From positions 1 through 48,068 of the forward strand of contig CAZKUN010000042.1 in the NCBI GenBank assembly GCA_964555935.1: a stretch of DNA of 48,068 bases. The letters run 5' to 3'. The notes below the pieces were generated by a model, which was not told the origin of the DNA, made no database searches, and saw only the letters and a list, made by a program, of their open reading frames with translations. Below, in pieces: positions 1 through 7,772 of this stretch. Source of the DNA: CAZKUN01 sp964555935 (GTDB taxonomy: Bacteria; Armatimonadota; Zipacnadia; Zipacnadales; VGFC01). The position numbers were made by a program, and so were the translations under genes. How positions within the stretch are numbered: position 1 is the first letter of the stretch; each line of letters opens with the position of its first letter.

Positions 1-914
1 GCGCGTCGTACGCCATCGCCAGGTACAACCGGCTCTCGGGATCGCTCGGGTTCCTCTTGGCGAAGTCCGCGCACAACTCAGCCGCGCGGTGGGCGTCGCC
101 CGTCTGGAGCAACGCCTCAGCAAGCCTCACCGCCGCGTCGCCGCCGTGGTTCGGCTTCTTCGAGACCACGTATTCAAGGTGCGGGACTGCCTCGGCGGTC
201 TTCCCGAGCTTCATCTGCGTGATGGCGAGGTGGTATTGGGCGTCGGTACGGACAGGGTCGATCCGCACTGATTCTGTCAGTTCCTCCAGCGCCAGTTNNN
301 NNNNNNNGTTCGTAGTTGCGCCTGCGGTAGTAGATCACGCCCAGACCGTGGCGCGACTTCGCGTCGAGCGGATTCGCCTTCCGTAGCTCCAGCTCTTTCG
401 CGAGCTGCTTGCGGTCCTTGAATCCTGACATCATCCCCACGAGGCGGTTGTTGAATCGCTCCAGGAACGTCCATCTCCAGAACCACCCGGCGCGGCAGCC
501 CCACAGCCCCAGCATCGATCCCAGGAAAAGCAGCCAGCAGCACGATCCGATCAGGTTGGTGAATGCGCCCAGGATGCCGAGTCCAGGCGACTCGTATTCC
601 TCCATGAGCCGGGACTCAATGGCCTCGACGCGCTCTGAGGCAAGCGTGGCGTGGTGCGTGGTCGGGTAGTTCTCAGCGATCGTCAAGTAGATGCCATAGG
701 CGCCATATAGATCCCCGTCTTGCTCCTTCGTCCGGGCCTTGTCGTATAGGTCTTGCGCCGCCTTGGCCTCATCCGTCTCGGCGACCACCGGATCGTCGGC
801 CACCTCGCCCGCATCCGGCTCTTGGCATGGGGCCGCGCCTCCCGCCAGCGCCAGCGCCACGAGAACCAGCCCAAACCTCCCCCATCCACCTCGCTTGCTT
901 CCTGACGTGGCCAT
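1..914 (-). CDS. TPR-repeat membrane protein, partial, crossing an assembly gap
   Basis: The start is the ATG at 914, behind AGGAGGG about ten bases upstream; an in-frame start at 1007 has no such site. The product opens with a signal-like segment (LVLVALALAGG, residues about 14-24), then an acidic stretch, a TPR-like helix pair (residues about 45-80) and one membrane segment (GILGAFTNLIG to LGLWGC, about 100-130). C-terminal TPR units follow (GLGVIYYRRRNYE; LALEELTESVRIDP; QYHLAITQMKLGKTAEAV). The reading frame changes across the run of N at 298-307, but translating the left side in the next frame restores good TPR sequence (LAITQMKLGKTAEAVPHLEY and onward) to the left edge, so the gene is intact and continues outside the window. 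TPR units of this kind scaffold protein complexes at the membrane. The partner is unknown; the neighbouring surface-repeat gene is divergent. Confidence 0.8.
298..307. other. 10-N assembly gap, probably of false length
   Basis: Ten N lie inside a TPR repeat. The flanks read GCCAGTT before and GTTCGTAG after. Merging the shared GTT gives one open frame reading RNYELALEEL on the minus strand, with exact TPR spacing to RIDP. The gap is therefore probably a scaffolding placeholder rather than missing sequence. Confidence 0.7.
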
Positions 915-965
915 CACGAGTCGTCCCTCCTGATGTAAGCCCTCTCCGACAGCATCCATCGGCCG

Positions 966-987
966 CGTAGCGACGGGCTTCCAGCCC
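966..987 (+). repeat. Small GTAG-led hairpin, GGGCT-TCC-AGCCC
   Basis: GTAGCGAC precedes a 5-bp stem with a 3-base loop, in the leader region of the TPR gene. It matches in shape (GTAG side, short stem, tiny loop) the hairpins at 12484-12594. A weaker look-alike (GGAG-CTTCAA-CTCC after GTAAGA) lies at 1029-1048. The function is unknown. Confidence 0.4.
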
Positions 988-1150
988 CCTCCGACCTCAC
1001 CTCTCACATCATCTTGCTCCCAACCCCTGTAAGAGGAGCTTCAACTCCGACGCCGTATGTTTCTCTGAACGCCCATCCTCTCCTGCCACGCGACGGCATC
1101 GCCTCACGCCATGTCGTTGCCACACCCGGACGAGAATCTTTCCTGAACGC

Positions 1151-1179
1151 TTGACGCCGCAGAGACGCTTTGCTATACT
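1151..1179 (+). promoter_or_regulatory. Sigma-70-type promoter for the Big-1 surface protein gene
   Basis: A -35 box TTGACG (1151-1156) and a -10 box TATACT (1174-1179) are separated by exactly 17 bases. The predicted start of transcription is near 1186, giving a leader of about 190 bases before the start codon at 1375. The rest of 915-1374 shows no gene. Confidence 0.65.
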
Positions 1180-1318
1180 TCGCCATACAACTGGAAATGG
1201 ACGTACTGCCACCTCGGCGATATCGCCCGTCGAGTTCGTCGGCTCAACACAGCAATTCGCTGGCACCGGATGTCTCGGACCAGCATTCGCGGCAACAATC
1301 ACAGCATGGGCCCCAAGG

Positions 1319-1328
1319 CCCCCCCCCC
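1319..1328 (+). repeat. C10 homopolymer tract in the leader of the surface protein gene
   Basis: Ten consecutive C between the promoter at 1151-1179 and the ribosome binding site at 1361-1366. Such tracts are slippage-prone, and in other bacteria they underlie phase variation of surface proteins. Here it lies outside the predicted coding region, so any effect would be on mRNA structure or translation. Confidence 0.75.
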
Positions 1329-1374
1329 GCCCTCGAGCCGTTCGGGCGGGTCGATAAACCAGGAGGCGAACCCC

Positions 1375-4300
1375 ATGTCCCGACCCGGCGCCGTCCGGTC
1401 GCGCGTGGCGGTTTTCGTATTCATCGCGCTTTGCACCTCGCTCGTCACCCCTGTCATCTCAGCACCTGTTCAGCCTGGCAACATGGATGCGCGCGTGCGC
1501 ATTGCCGTCGGTGATTGCGCCGACGGTACTAACGGCGTGCTCCCGGGCTTGTCAGATTCGCTGAAGATGTCGCTCACCCGGTCGCTAGCTAACGAGGAAG
1601 GAGTGCGTCTCGTCGGCCACGATGTGGGCGAGCCCGATCGCGTGCTGACGGCAAGGGTAGTGACCATCGCCGTCGATTAAGGACCGTCCCTCCGAGGTGC
1701 AGGTTGTGGCCGAGGTCCGGGACGCGGAGACGAATGAGGTCACCTATCGCGCCACGGCGGACGGCGCCGGCGTTCCGCGCCCCGGTGAGGGCCAAGTCGC
1801 GCGTGCAGAGCGCGCCCTCGACGCCGCGGCCGCGGCAATCGTGACCCAGGTCGTCCGCGCCGAGGCGACCAAAGCCCGCGTGATGGGGTCGCCGAAGCCT
1901 GGCGTCCTCATCATTGACAGGGGCAGTCGTGACGGCCTCATCGCTGGTACTGAGCTGGACATCATTCACCGCGGCCGGCGCATCGGCAGCGTCCGCGTCG
2001 ACAACGTGAAGGAAGCAACCTCCACCGGTAGGGTCTTCGACATGCTCGCGGGGGCGAGCGTCGACGCCGGCGACGAACTCCGAGTCGTGTCGATTCCGTC
2101 CGCACCCGATAAGGTCAAAACGAGGAAGAAGAAAAGCAGCAACAAGACGGCCAAGATCATTGGCGCCGTGTTGGTTGTTGGCTTGCTTGTCGCCCTCCTG
2201 TCCGGCGGCGGCGGTGGCGGAGGCGGAGGCACTGGCACGATCACAGCCGTCCCGACCGATACATCCATCCCGGCTGATGGCGTTAGCTCGACCAACATCA
2301 CGGTGACCCTAGCCGATCGCAAGGGCAATCCGTTCCCAGACGGCACCCCTGTAGAATTCCGGACCGACCTCGGCCTCATCGCTCCGGGGCGCGTGGATCT
2401 CGCCACTGGCGTGGCCCAGGCAACGCTCGTCGCCAGCACGACGCCCGGCAGAGCCACTGTCACGGTCATCGCCAAGGGCAATCGCACGACAACTACTGTC
2501 GACTTTATCCAGGCCGCCGGCGGCGTCACGGTCACAACGCTCACCGTCCTGTCCGCCGACGCCGAACTCCCGGCCGACGGGCTCAGCACAACCAAGATCA
2601 CCGCGATCGCCGGTGACCCGACCAACAATGCCGTGCCCGATGGCACCGAGGTGACGTTCTCCACGTCGCTCGGGTTGGTCTCGCCCGCCGTTGGCGTCAC
2701 CGACGCCGGCGTCGTCGAAGCCGAACTCCGAAGCGGGACCACCGATGGCGCGGCTACTGTCACCGTGACCTCCGGCGGCGTGACCCGCACGGTCGTCGTC
2801 GACTTCGTGCCCTCAGGCACCGGCGGCACCAAGACGCTCTTCCTGACCCGCTCATCCGACAAGATACCCGCCGATGGTCTGAGCACGGTTCAGATCACCG
2901 CGACAGTCAAGAACGCCAGCAACAATCCCGTGAAGGACGGCACGCCTGTCAACTTCACCGGGACCGCCGGCACCATCTTCCCCGCGCGCGCCGCAACGAC
3001 CAACGGCGTCGCCAACGCGACGCTCCGCGCCGATCCCGCGCCTGGCCAGGCGACCGTAACCGCTAAGGTCGGCAGCACCACCGCCACGGTTACCGTCGCG
3101 TTTGTCGATAGCGGCGGCGGGGCGATCTCATCCATCTTCGTGACGCGCACTCCCGCCGAGATTCCCGGCGACGGCACCAGCACGGCGACAGTCATTGCTA
3201 CCGTCCGCGATCCCAACAATAACCCGGTCGCCGACGGGACGCAGGTCGTCTTCACCACGAGCCGCGGCATCATCTCGCCGAGCATCTCGCAGACGACCGG
3301 CGGAACGGCCGAAGCGGAAATCCGCAGCGAGCCCACATCGACGGATACGACCGCGACGATCACGGTTGTTGCGGGCACCCAACAGGCCATAACGACGGTC
3401 AAGTTCACCGGAACCGGCAGCGGCCCAACGCGGATCTCGGTAACCGCCGACCGAACGAATATCCCGGCCGACGGCACGTCGACCTCGGCGTTGCGCGCGC
3501 TCCTGCTCGATCCGTCCGGACAGCCGATCCCGGCGACCAGCCTCACGCTCAGCGCGACGTCGGGCATGCTTAGCACCAATGGCGGCGCGACGTATGCAGC
3601 CACCGTCACCGGCACCACTGACGCCCTGGGCGTCGTCAACGCGCTTCTGCAGAGCACCGCCGCTCCGAACACGTCAACCGTCACCGTGGCGGCGCCGACA
3701 GTCACGACCGACACGGCCGCTGTGACGATATCGTTCACCGCACTCGTCATCACGTCCGTAACGGCTGACCCCGCCAGCGTGCCCGTCGGCGGGAACAATA
3801 GTTCCACCGTCACAGCCACGGTTGTCGATACCGCCGGCAATCCCGCGCCTGACGGCACGGTGGTCAAGTTCTCGCTGGTCAACCAGGCCGTGTTGCCGGC
3901 CGCCACGATTACGAACTCCGCCTCCACTGCCGGCGGTCTCGCGACGGCGGTCTTCCGCAGCGGCACCAACGTCGGCACGGCGCAGATTCGCGTTGAGGTC
4001 GTGAGTTCGGGCGCCGTCAACGACCAGACCATCATCGGCATCACCGCCGGACCGGCCGCCCTCATCACCGCCGGGGCGAGCCGCTTCGTCACCTCGGCTC
4101 GCACGGTCTCGCCGGGCAGTCCGGTAGTCATCACGGCGCTTGTCTCCGACCAATTCGACAACCCGGTCGAGGACGCAACCGCCGTGCGCTTCGATGTGAC
4201 GCCCGATCAGGGCGCCGTCATCACGGGCACGTCGACAACCTCGGGCGGGTTCGCCTCGGCCAACCTGTTCCCGACCGGCTTCGTCGGCGACGTGCAGGTC

Positions 4301-4717
4301 ACCGTATCGACGACCGGCGCCGGCGGCGTCACCGTCGACAACAGCGCCAGCCCGGTCTCGATCCACATGGGTGGCGCGCCGGTCACGGTAACGATCATCT
4401 CCCCGAGCGCGGCGGCGACATCGCCCGCGACTCCGTTCACGCTCTTCCATGACGCCGACCAGACGATCGTCGTGCAGCTCATCGACATCTCGGGCGGCCC
4501 GGCCGACCCGAACGCCCAGGTCACGTTCCAGGCCAGCCGCGGCGTCGTCTCGCCGGACCCGGCGGATATCACCGCGCCGCTGGCGGGCACCGCAACCGCG
4601 GCGCTTCAGTCGGATCAACCCAGCCTGCTGGGAACAACCGAGACGCTCGTAGCCGTATCCGAAGGAGTTTCGTCGGCGCCACTGCACTACGTCGTGGAGA
4701 TTAACCCGGCGCCATAA
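1375..4717 (+). CDS. Surface-type protein with eight Big-1 (invasin/intimin Ig-like) repeats, frame broken near 1678
   Basis: The start is ATG 1375 with AGGAGG eight bases upstream, followed by a signal peptide (FVFIALCTSLVTPVISA). The first frame stops at TAA 1678-1680. The next frame continues sensibly from AAG 1679 (KDRPSEVQVVAEVRDAETN). Both halves together make a CsgG/FlgT-like N-terminal domain, a small beta domain (PGVLIIDRGSRDGLIAGTEL), a lysine-rich stretch, one membrane segment (IIGAVLVVGLLVALL), a run of about ten glycines, and eight Ig-like repeats. About 1113 residues result if one T is ignored. Each repeat shows the Big-1 signature (IPADG-ST near its start, then NPV-DGT-V-F). 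Big-1 proteins extend from the cell surface and often mediate adhesion. I see no beta-barrel anchor, so the topology is uncertain. The break may be a sequencing error, a real frameshift mutation or, less likely, programmed frameshifting. Confidence 0.78.
2231..4717 (+). repeat. Eight tandem Big-1 domain repeats, roughly 290-330 bp each
   Basis: Units begin near 2231, 2525, 2828, 3122, 3424, 3743, 4051 and 4379. Repeats 1-5 keep the motif I-P-(A/G)-D-G close to the start. Repeats 6-8 have diverged (VPVGG, VSPGS and a last unit lacking the motif). The DNA of the repeats is not identical, so the array is old rather than a recent expansion. Confidence 0.8.
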
Positions 4718-4813
4718 TGACCGAACTGCGCCATCACGACGACGTGTTGGTAGTGGGGCCGCACAAGGCGGGGTAACCGGAGCGTAGGTCCCTCCCGCGC
4801 TCCGGGGAAACCA

Positions 4814-4860
4814 GAGACGGGCGAGGTCAGGGGCGCTGACTCGCCCGTCTCGTCTGTTTT
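4814..4860 (+). terminator. Rho-independent terminator of the Big-1 gene
   Basis: A perfect 12-bp inverted repeat (GAGACGGGCGAG at 4814-4825, CTCGCCCGTCTC at 4840-4851) with a 14-base loop is followed by GTCTGTTTT. It sits about 100 bases after the stop codon at 4717. An 8-bp inverted repeat (CCGGAGCG 4777-4784, CGCTCCGG 4798-4805) lies just before it. Confidence 0.8.
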
Positions 4861-4968
4861 CTGAACGGGCCGTATAGGGGTCGTAGACAAGTAGTTGGGA
4901 CAGACACGGCCGATCTGTTTGCGCCGACCTCCTTCGTAGAGACCCCTGCCAGCCTAATTCCGGAAACG

Positions 4969-5002
4969 ACATCGGGGACAGGCCGAAGCCTGTCCCCGAT
5001 GT
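4969..5002. repeat. Perfect 15-bp hairpin with CGAA loop between convergent genes
   Basis: ACATCGGGGACAGGC (4969-4983) pairs fully with 4988-5002 around the loop CGAA. It lies 25 bases past the stop of the minus-strand oxidoreductase gene. There is no T-tract on either strand, so it may be a structured intergenic repeat or an RNA end protector rather than a classical terminator. GGGGACAGG also occurs at 12463-12471. Confidence 0.6.
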
Positions 5003-5026
5003 GTTGCGTGATGGCCCGATCGTCGA

Positions 5027-5917
5027 TTAAAACAGCGGCACGGGCTGGCCGCCGAGTTCGGCGGACTTGATCGCGGCGACGATGAAGGCGACGAGTTCGA
5101 TCGACTCCTCGATGTCGATGGGAGCCTCTTTGGTCCCGAACATGCCGATCATCTTCTTGAGCAACTCGCGGTAGATATACGCGGCGTTGATGGACGAGTT
5201 GACCACGCCCTCCTCGCCCCACGCGCTGAAGCCGTAGGCGTGGGCGCCCGAGCGCGTGCCCCTCATGCTGGCGACGCGGCCGTCGGACCACTTGCCGACG
5301 GAGACCTCCGCGCCCTCGGTGAAGGTGCAACTGACCGATTCGCAGCCCGGTCCCATGAGGGCAAACAGCGGCTCGACGCCGTGGATGCCGTAGTGGAACA
5401 GGCCGGGATTCTGGTCGTGGATGGACGACGGACTGTAGGCGTGGCACCCAACGACCGGACCAATACTACCCTCGACGACCTCGACGACCTCCGGAGCATA
5501 GCGGAGAGACGAGGAGGACATGAGGGCCGTGTTGTTGGCGGCGGCGAGGTCGGCCATCGCCCTGGCGTGCTCGACCGTGCAAGCGAAGGGCTTGTCGACG
5601 AAGCAGGGGATGCCGGCTTTCAGGAACGGCGTCACGCGATCGAGATGAACGAAGCCGCCCTGGGACTCGACGCAGACGGCGTCGACCTTGCCCAGAAGAT
5701 CCTCGGGCGTGTCGACGATATCGATGCCGAAGCTCTTGAGCTTCTCAACGTACTCGTCGAGAGTTTCCTGAGGCGTGATCTTGCTGGTGCCCGGCACAGC
5801 GGCGACGACGTTCGCGCCATCGACCCACTGCTCTTCGTCGATCTCAACGTGGTTCATGCGCATGCTGAACTGCACAACGTGGGAAGTATCGCAGTCTACG
5901 AGTCCTACCTTGATCAA
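5027..5917 (-). CDS. Gfo/Idh/MocA family protein, short form with altered nucleotide-binding loop
   Basis: A TTG start at 5917 follows a purine-rich site (GAGGGGG, about eight bases upstream), giving 296 residues, shorter than the usual 330-380. The order of elements fits the family: N-terminal Rossmann fold, the Lys-Pro motif (FVDKPFA) at about residue 100, then a beta-sheet domain with FHYGIHGVE and a C-terminal helix. The usual GxGxxG loop is replaced by GLVDCDTSH. DTSH-type variants are familiar among Gfo/Idh/MocA proteins of PVC-like bacteria as I recall them. The family performs NAD(P)-dependent oxidation or reduction of sugars and cyclitols in the cytoplasm. The substrate cannot be told. 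The gene stands alone between a hairpin and a leftward sigma factor gene. Confidence 0.75.
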   Translation of the reverse strand: MIKVGLVDCDTSHVVQFSMRMNHVEIDEEQWVDGANVVAAVPGTSKITPQETLDEYVEKLKSFGIDIVDTPEDLLGKVDAVCVESQGGFVHLDRVTPFLKAGIPCFVDKPFACTVEHARAMADLAAANNTALMSSSSLRYAPEVVEVVEGSIGPVVGCHAYSPSSIHDQNPGLFHYGIHGVEPLFALMGPGCESVSCTFTEGAEVSVGKWSDGRVASMRGTRSGAHAYGFSAWGEEGVVNSSINAAYIYRELLKKMIGMFGTKEAPIDIEESIELVAFIVAAIKSAELGGQPVPLF

Positions 5918-6010
5918 GGGAATGCCCCCTCTTTCGCGCTTGGCGTATACCGACCGTCGGGTGGGAGTTCGTTCGGGGAGGAGGGATTCCTCCCAGTGAG
6001 TTACGAGGAA

Positions 6011-7681
6011 CTATCGGCGTCCGGGCAGGGCGGGGGCGTCGGGGAGGTCAGCGAGCAATTCAAGGGCGTTGGGGATCGCCGGCGCGAGCGTGAGAATGGC
6101 CGCGTTGCGCTCGTCTGGGCGGAGCTTGGAGACGTAGTCTTTCGCATGATTCACGGCGGCATCGAGTTCGCCGGCCCTCGCGACCGCGCAGATCGCCGGC
6201 GCGACCCAACCCATCTGCGTGCGGCACGGGCGAAGCTGGAACTGCGCGAGTCCGTAGCCGATCCACCGACTCGCCCTCTCGGTATCTCCCTCGGCGAGGA
6301 ATCCGTTGACCACCTGTCCGAGATGCCCGGCGTCGAGCGGGCGCATTGCCATGACGGCGCGTTGCATCCGGCGCGCGTCGTCGGAGTACTCGCCCCCCAC
6401 GTGCTGCTGGAGGAGCATGACGCCGTATAACGCGTCCGGATCACGATCCATCATGAGCCCCTCGATCGCGTGGATCTTCTGGTGGACGCCCTCGGTGCCG
6501 GCGGCTTCAGTGGGGAGGTCGGCGTCGGGTCCACGTGGACCGAAGGTCTCCGCGGACAGCCCGTCGAGCGTTTCATCGAGCAACTCCGGAAGCAACTCAA
6601 GCTGGTAGCCGCGCGCGACCGCGAGAGCGATCTGGATGCGGTCTATGTGGACCGACGTGCCCGAGCGCCCGCGGACGTGCTCGCGCAGCCGCAATGCGGA
6701 TGGCACGTACTCGTCCAGCTTGTTTTGCAGCATCCCGGTCCACATCCGAGCGGCCTCGCCTAGACGGGTCTCGGGTTCCAGCGTGAACGCCGCCTCGCCA
6801 TAGCGCGTGTCAGCCGCGAAGATGCCAAAGGCGGCGTGGAGGAGCATCCACGGCCGGGCGTTGTGGGGCGATTCATGCACGAGGTCGAGGAGGTACTCCT
6901 GGAGCCTGGGGAGCTGCCAGGCCAGCCCGAGTCGCAACTCGTCTATGGCTCCGTGCCAGTGCCAAATGCGTTGGAGAAGCACCTCGGCGCGTGCCTCGGC
7001 GAGCGCGAGCAGGCGGCCCATGCACTCGCGGCAGCCGAAAAGGTGGTCATACACTTGCTCGACGGATTCCAAGTCGAGTTGACCGGCGAGGAACGGCGCG
7101 AGTAGGTGGTCGCACTCGTCGCAGCTTTCGAGTTCCGCGTACCACTCGCGGAAGAGGTCGCGGGCCATCTGCAGCCGGCCCTTCGCGGTGGAGGGGGTTA
7201 TCCCAAGTTCGTCAGCGATCTCTTCGTAAGAGCAACCGTGGAAGTGGCGCAGTTCCAACACGCGACGCAGTCGTGAGGGGAGGCGACTGAGGGCATCTCG
7301 GGTGCGGTTTTCTGTAACGGTGCCCCAAAAACCGTCTTCGGTTGCCGGTCCCGGCGGCCCGGGCGGATGGCCCACCTCAGCTCCAGTGATGCCATCCACC
7401 ACATCGATCATCACGTCCGCCCGACGCCGCCGGGACCGGTGTCCTTCATTCCGGGCAATAGTGGCCAACCACTGAGGAAACCGCTCCACCTCCTTCAGCC
7501 CCTCAACGTGCTTAAGGGCCTGCACCAGAGCTTCCTGAGCGGCGTCCTGTGCCACCTCTCGATCACCACACGTTCTCATTGCCTGGTCCACTGCCAGAGG
7601 ACGGAAGGCGCGAATGATCTGCGCTGTCGCCTCTCTGTCACCCGACAGGTGCCGGCGAATTAGCTGCTCGACATCGGCCAA
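6011..7681 (-). CDS. ECF-type sigma-70 factor with zinc-finger-like and long C-terminal extension
   Basis: The start is TTG 7681, because CAGGAG lies seven bases upstream; frames extending further upstream read into the neighbouring gene's antisense. The product has 556 residues. Region 2 spans about residues 4-90 (DREVAQDAAQEALVQALKH, FPQWLATIARN). Region 4 spans about 128-180, with the helix-turn-helix GCSYEEIADELGITPSTAKG. Next comes a putative zf-HC2 motif, the metal-binding fold of anti-sigma factors: Cys187, Cys190, His213, Cys217, Cys220. About 330 further residues look helical and TPR-like. Ordinary ECF factors have about 200 residues, so this is a one-protein version in which sensing and inhibition may be built in. 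No separate anti-sigma gene is adjacent. It probably redirects RNA polymerase to a small regulon, unknown here. Confidence 0.85.
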   Translation of the reverse strand: MADVEQLIRRHLSGDREATAQIIRAFRPLAVDQAMRTCGDREVAQDAAQEALVQALKHVEGLKEVERFPQWLATIARNEGHRSRRRRADVMIDVVDGITGAEVGHPPGPPGPATEDGFWGTVTENRTRDALSRLPSRLRRVLELRHFHGCSYEEIADELGITPSTAKGRLQMARDLFREWYAELESCDECDHLLAPFLAGQLDLESVEQVYDHLFGCRECMGRLLALAEARAEVLLQRIWHWHGAIDELRLGLAWQLPRLQEYLLDLVHESPHNARPWMLLHAAFGIFAADTRYGEAAFTLEPETRLGEAARMWTGMLQNKLDEYVPSALRLREHVRGRSGTSVHIDRIQIALAVARGYQLELLPELLDETLDGLSAETFGPRGPDADLPTEAAGTEGVHQKIHAIEGLMMDRDPDALYGVMLLQQHVGGEYSDDARRMQRAVMAMRPLDAGHLGQVVNGFLAEGDTERASRWIGYGLAQFQLRPCRTQMGWVAPAICAVARAGELDAAVNHAKDYVSKLRPDERNAAILTLAPAIPNALELLADLPDAPALPGRR

Positions 7682-7715
7682 TTTGCTGCTCCTGTAATAT
7701 ATAGAGTGTTTGAGA

Positions 7716-7750
7716 CCCCCGAAACGGAAAATCGGGGGCGAAGTTTTTTT
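7716..7750 (+). other. Inverted repeat followed by seven T, on the strand opposite the genes
   Basis: CCCCCGA (7716-7722) pairs with TCGGGGG (7732-7738) and is followed five bases later by T7. It looks like a plus-strand terminator, but both flanking genes run on the minus strand. It could block antisense transcription or simply act as a hairpin between the glycosidase gene and the sigma factor gene. Confidence 0.4.
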
Positions 7751-7772
7751 CGAGCGGCCTCGTGGCGCGCCT

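Noticed and set aside
174..297. End of the 277-codon frame after the N gap (RISADRPCPYRRP and onward)
   Set aside because: Frame-shifted nonsense caused by the false gap length; the adjacent frame gives TPR sequence.
1640..1700. Programmed +1 frameshift in the Big-1 gene
   Set aside because: The purine-rich AAGGG is about 17 bases before the shift point, too far for the known RF2-type stimulator, and there is no slippery run.
2890..4972. Long minus-strand frames (423 and 432 codons) opposite the Big-1 repeats
   Set aside because: Low-complexity shadows of a repetitive Thr/Ala/Val-rich gene, without ribosome binding sites.
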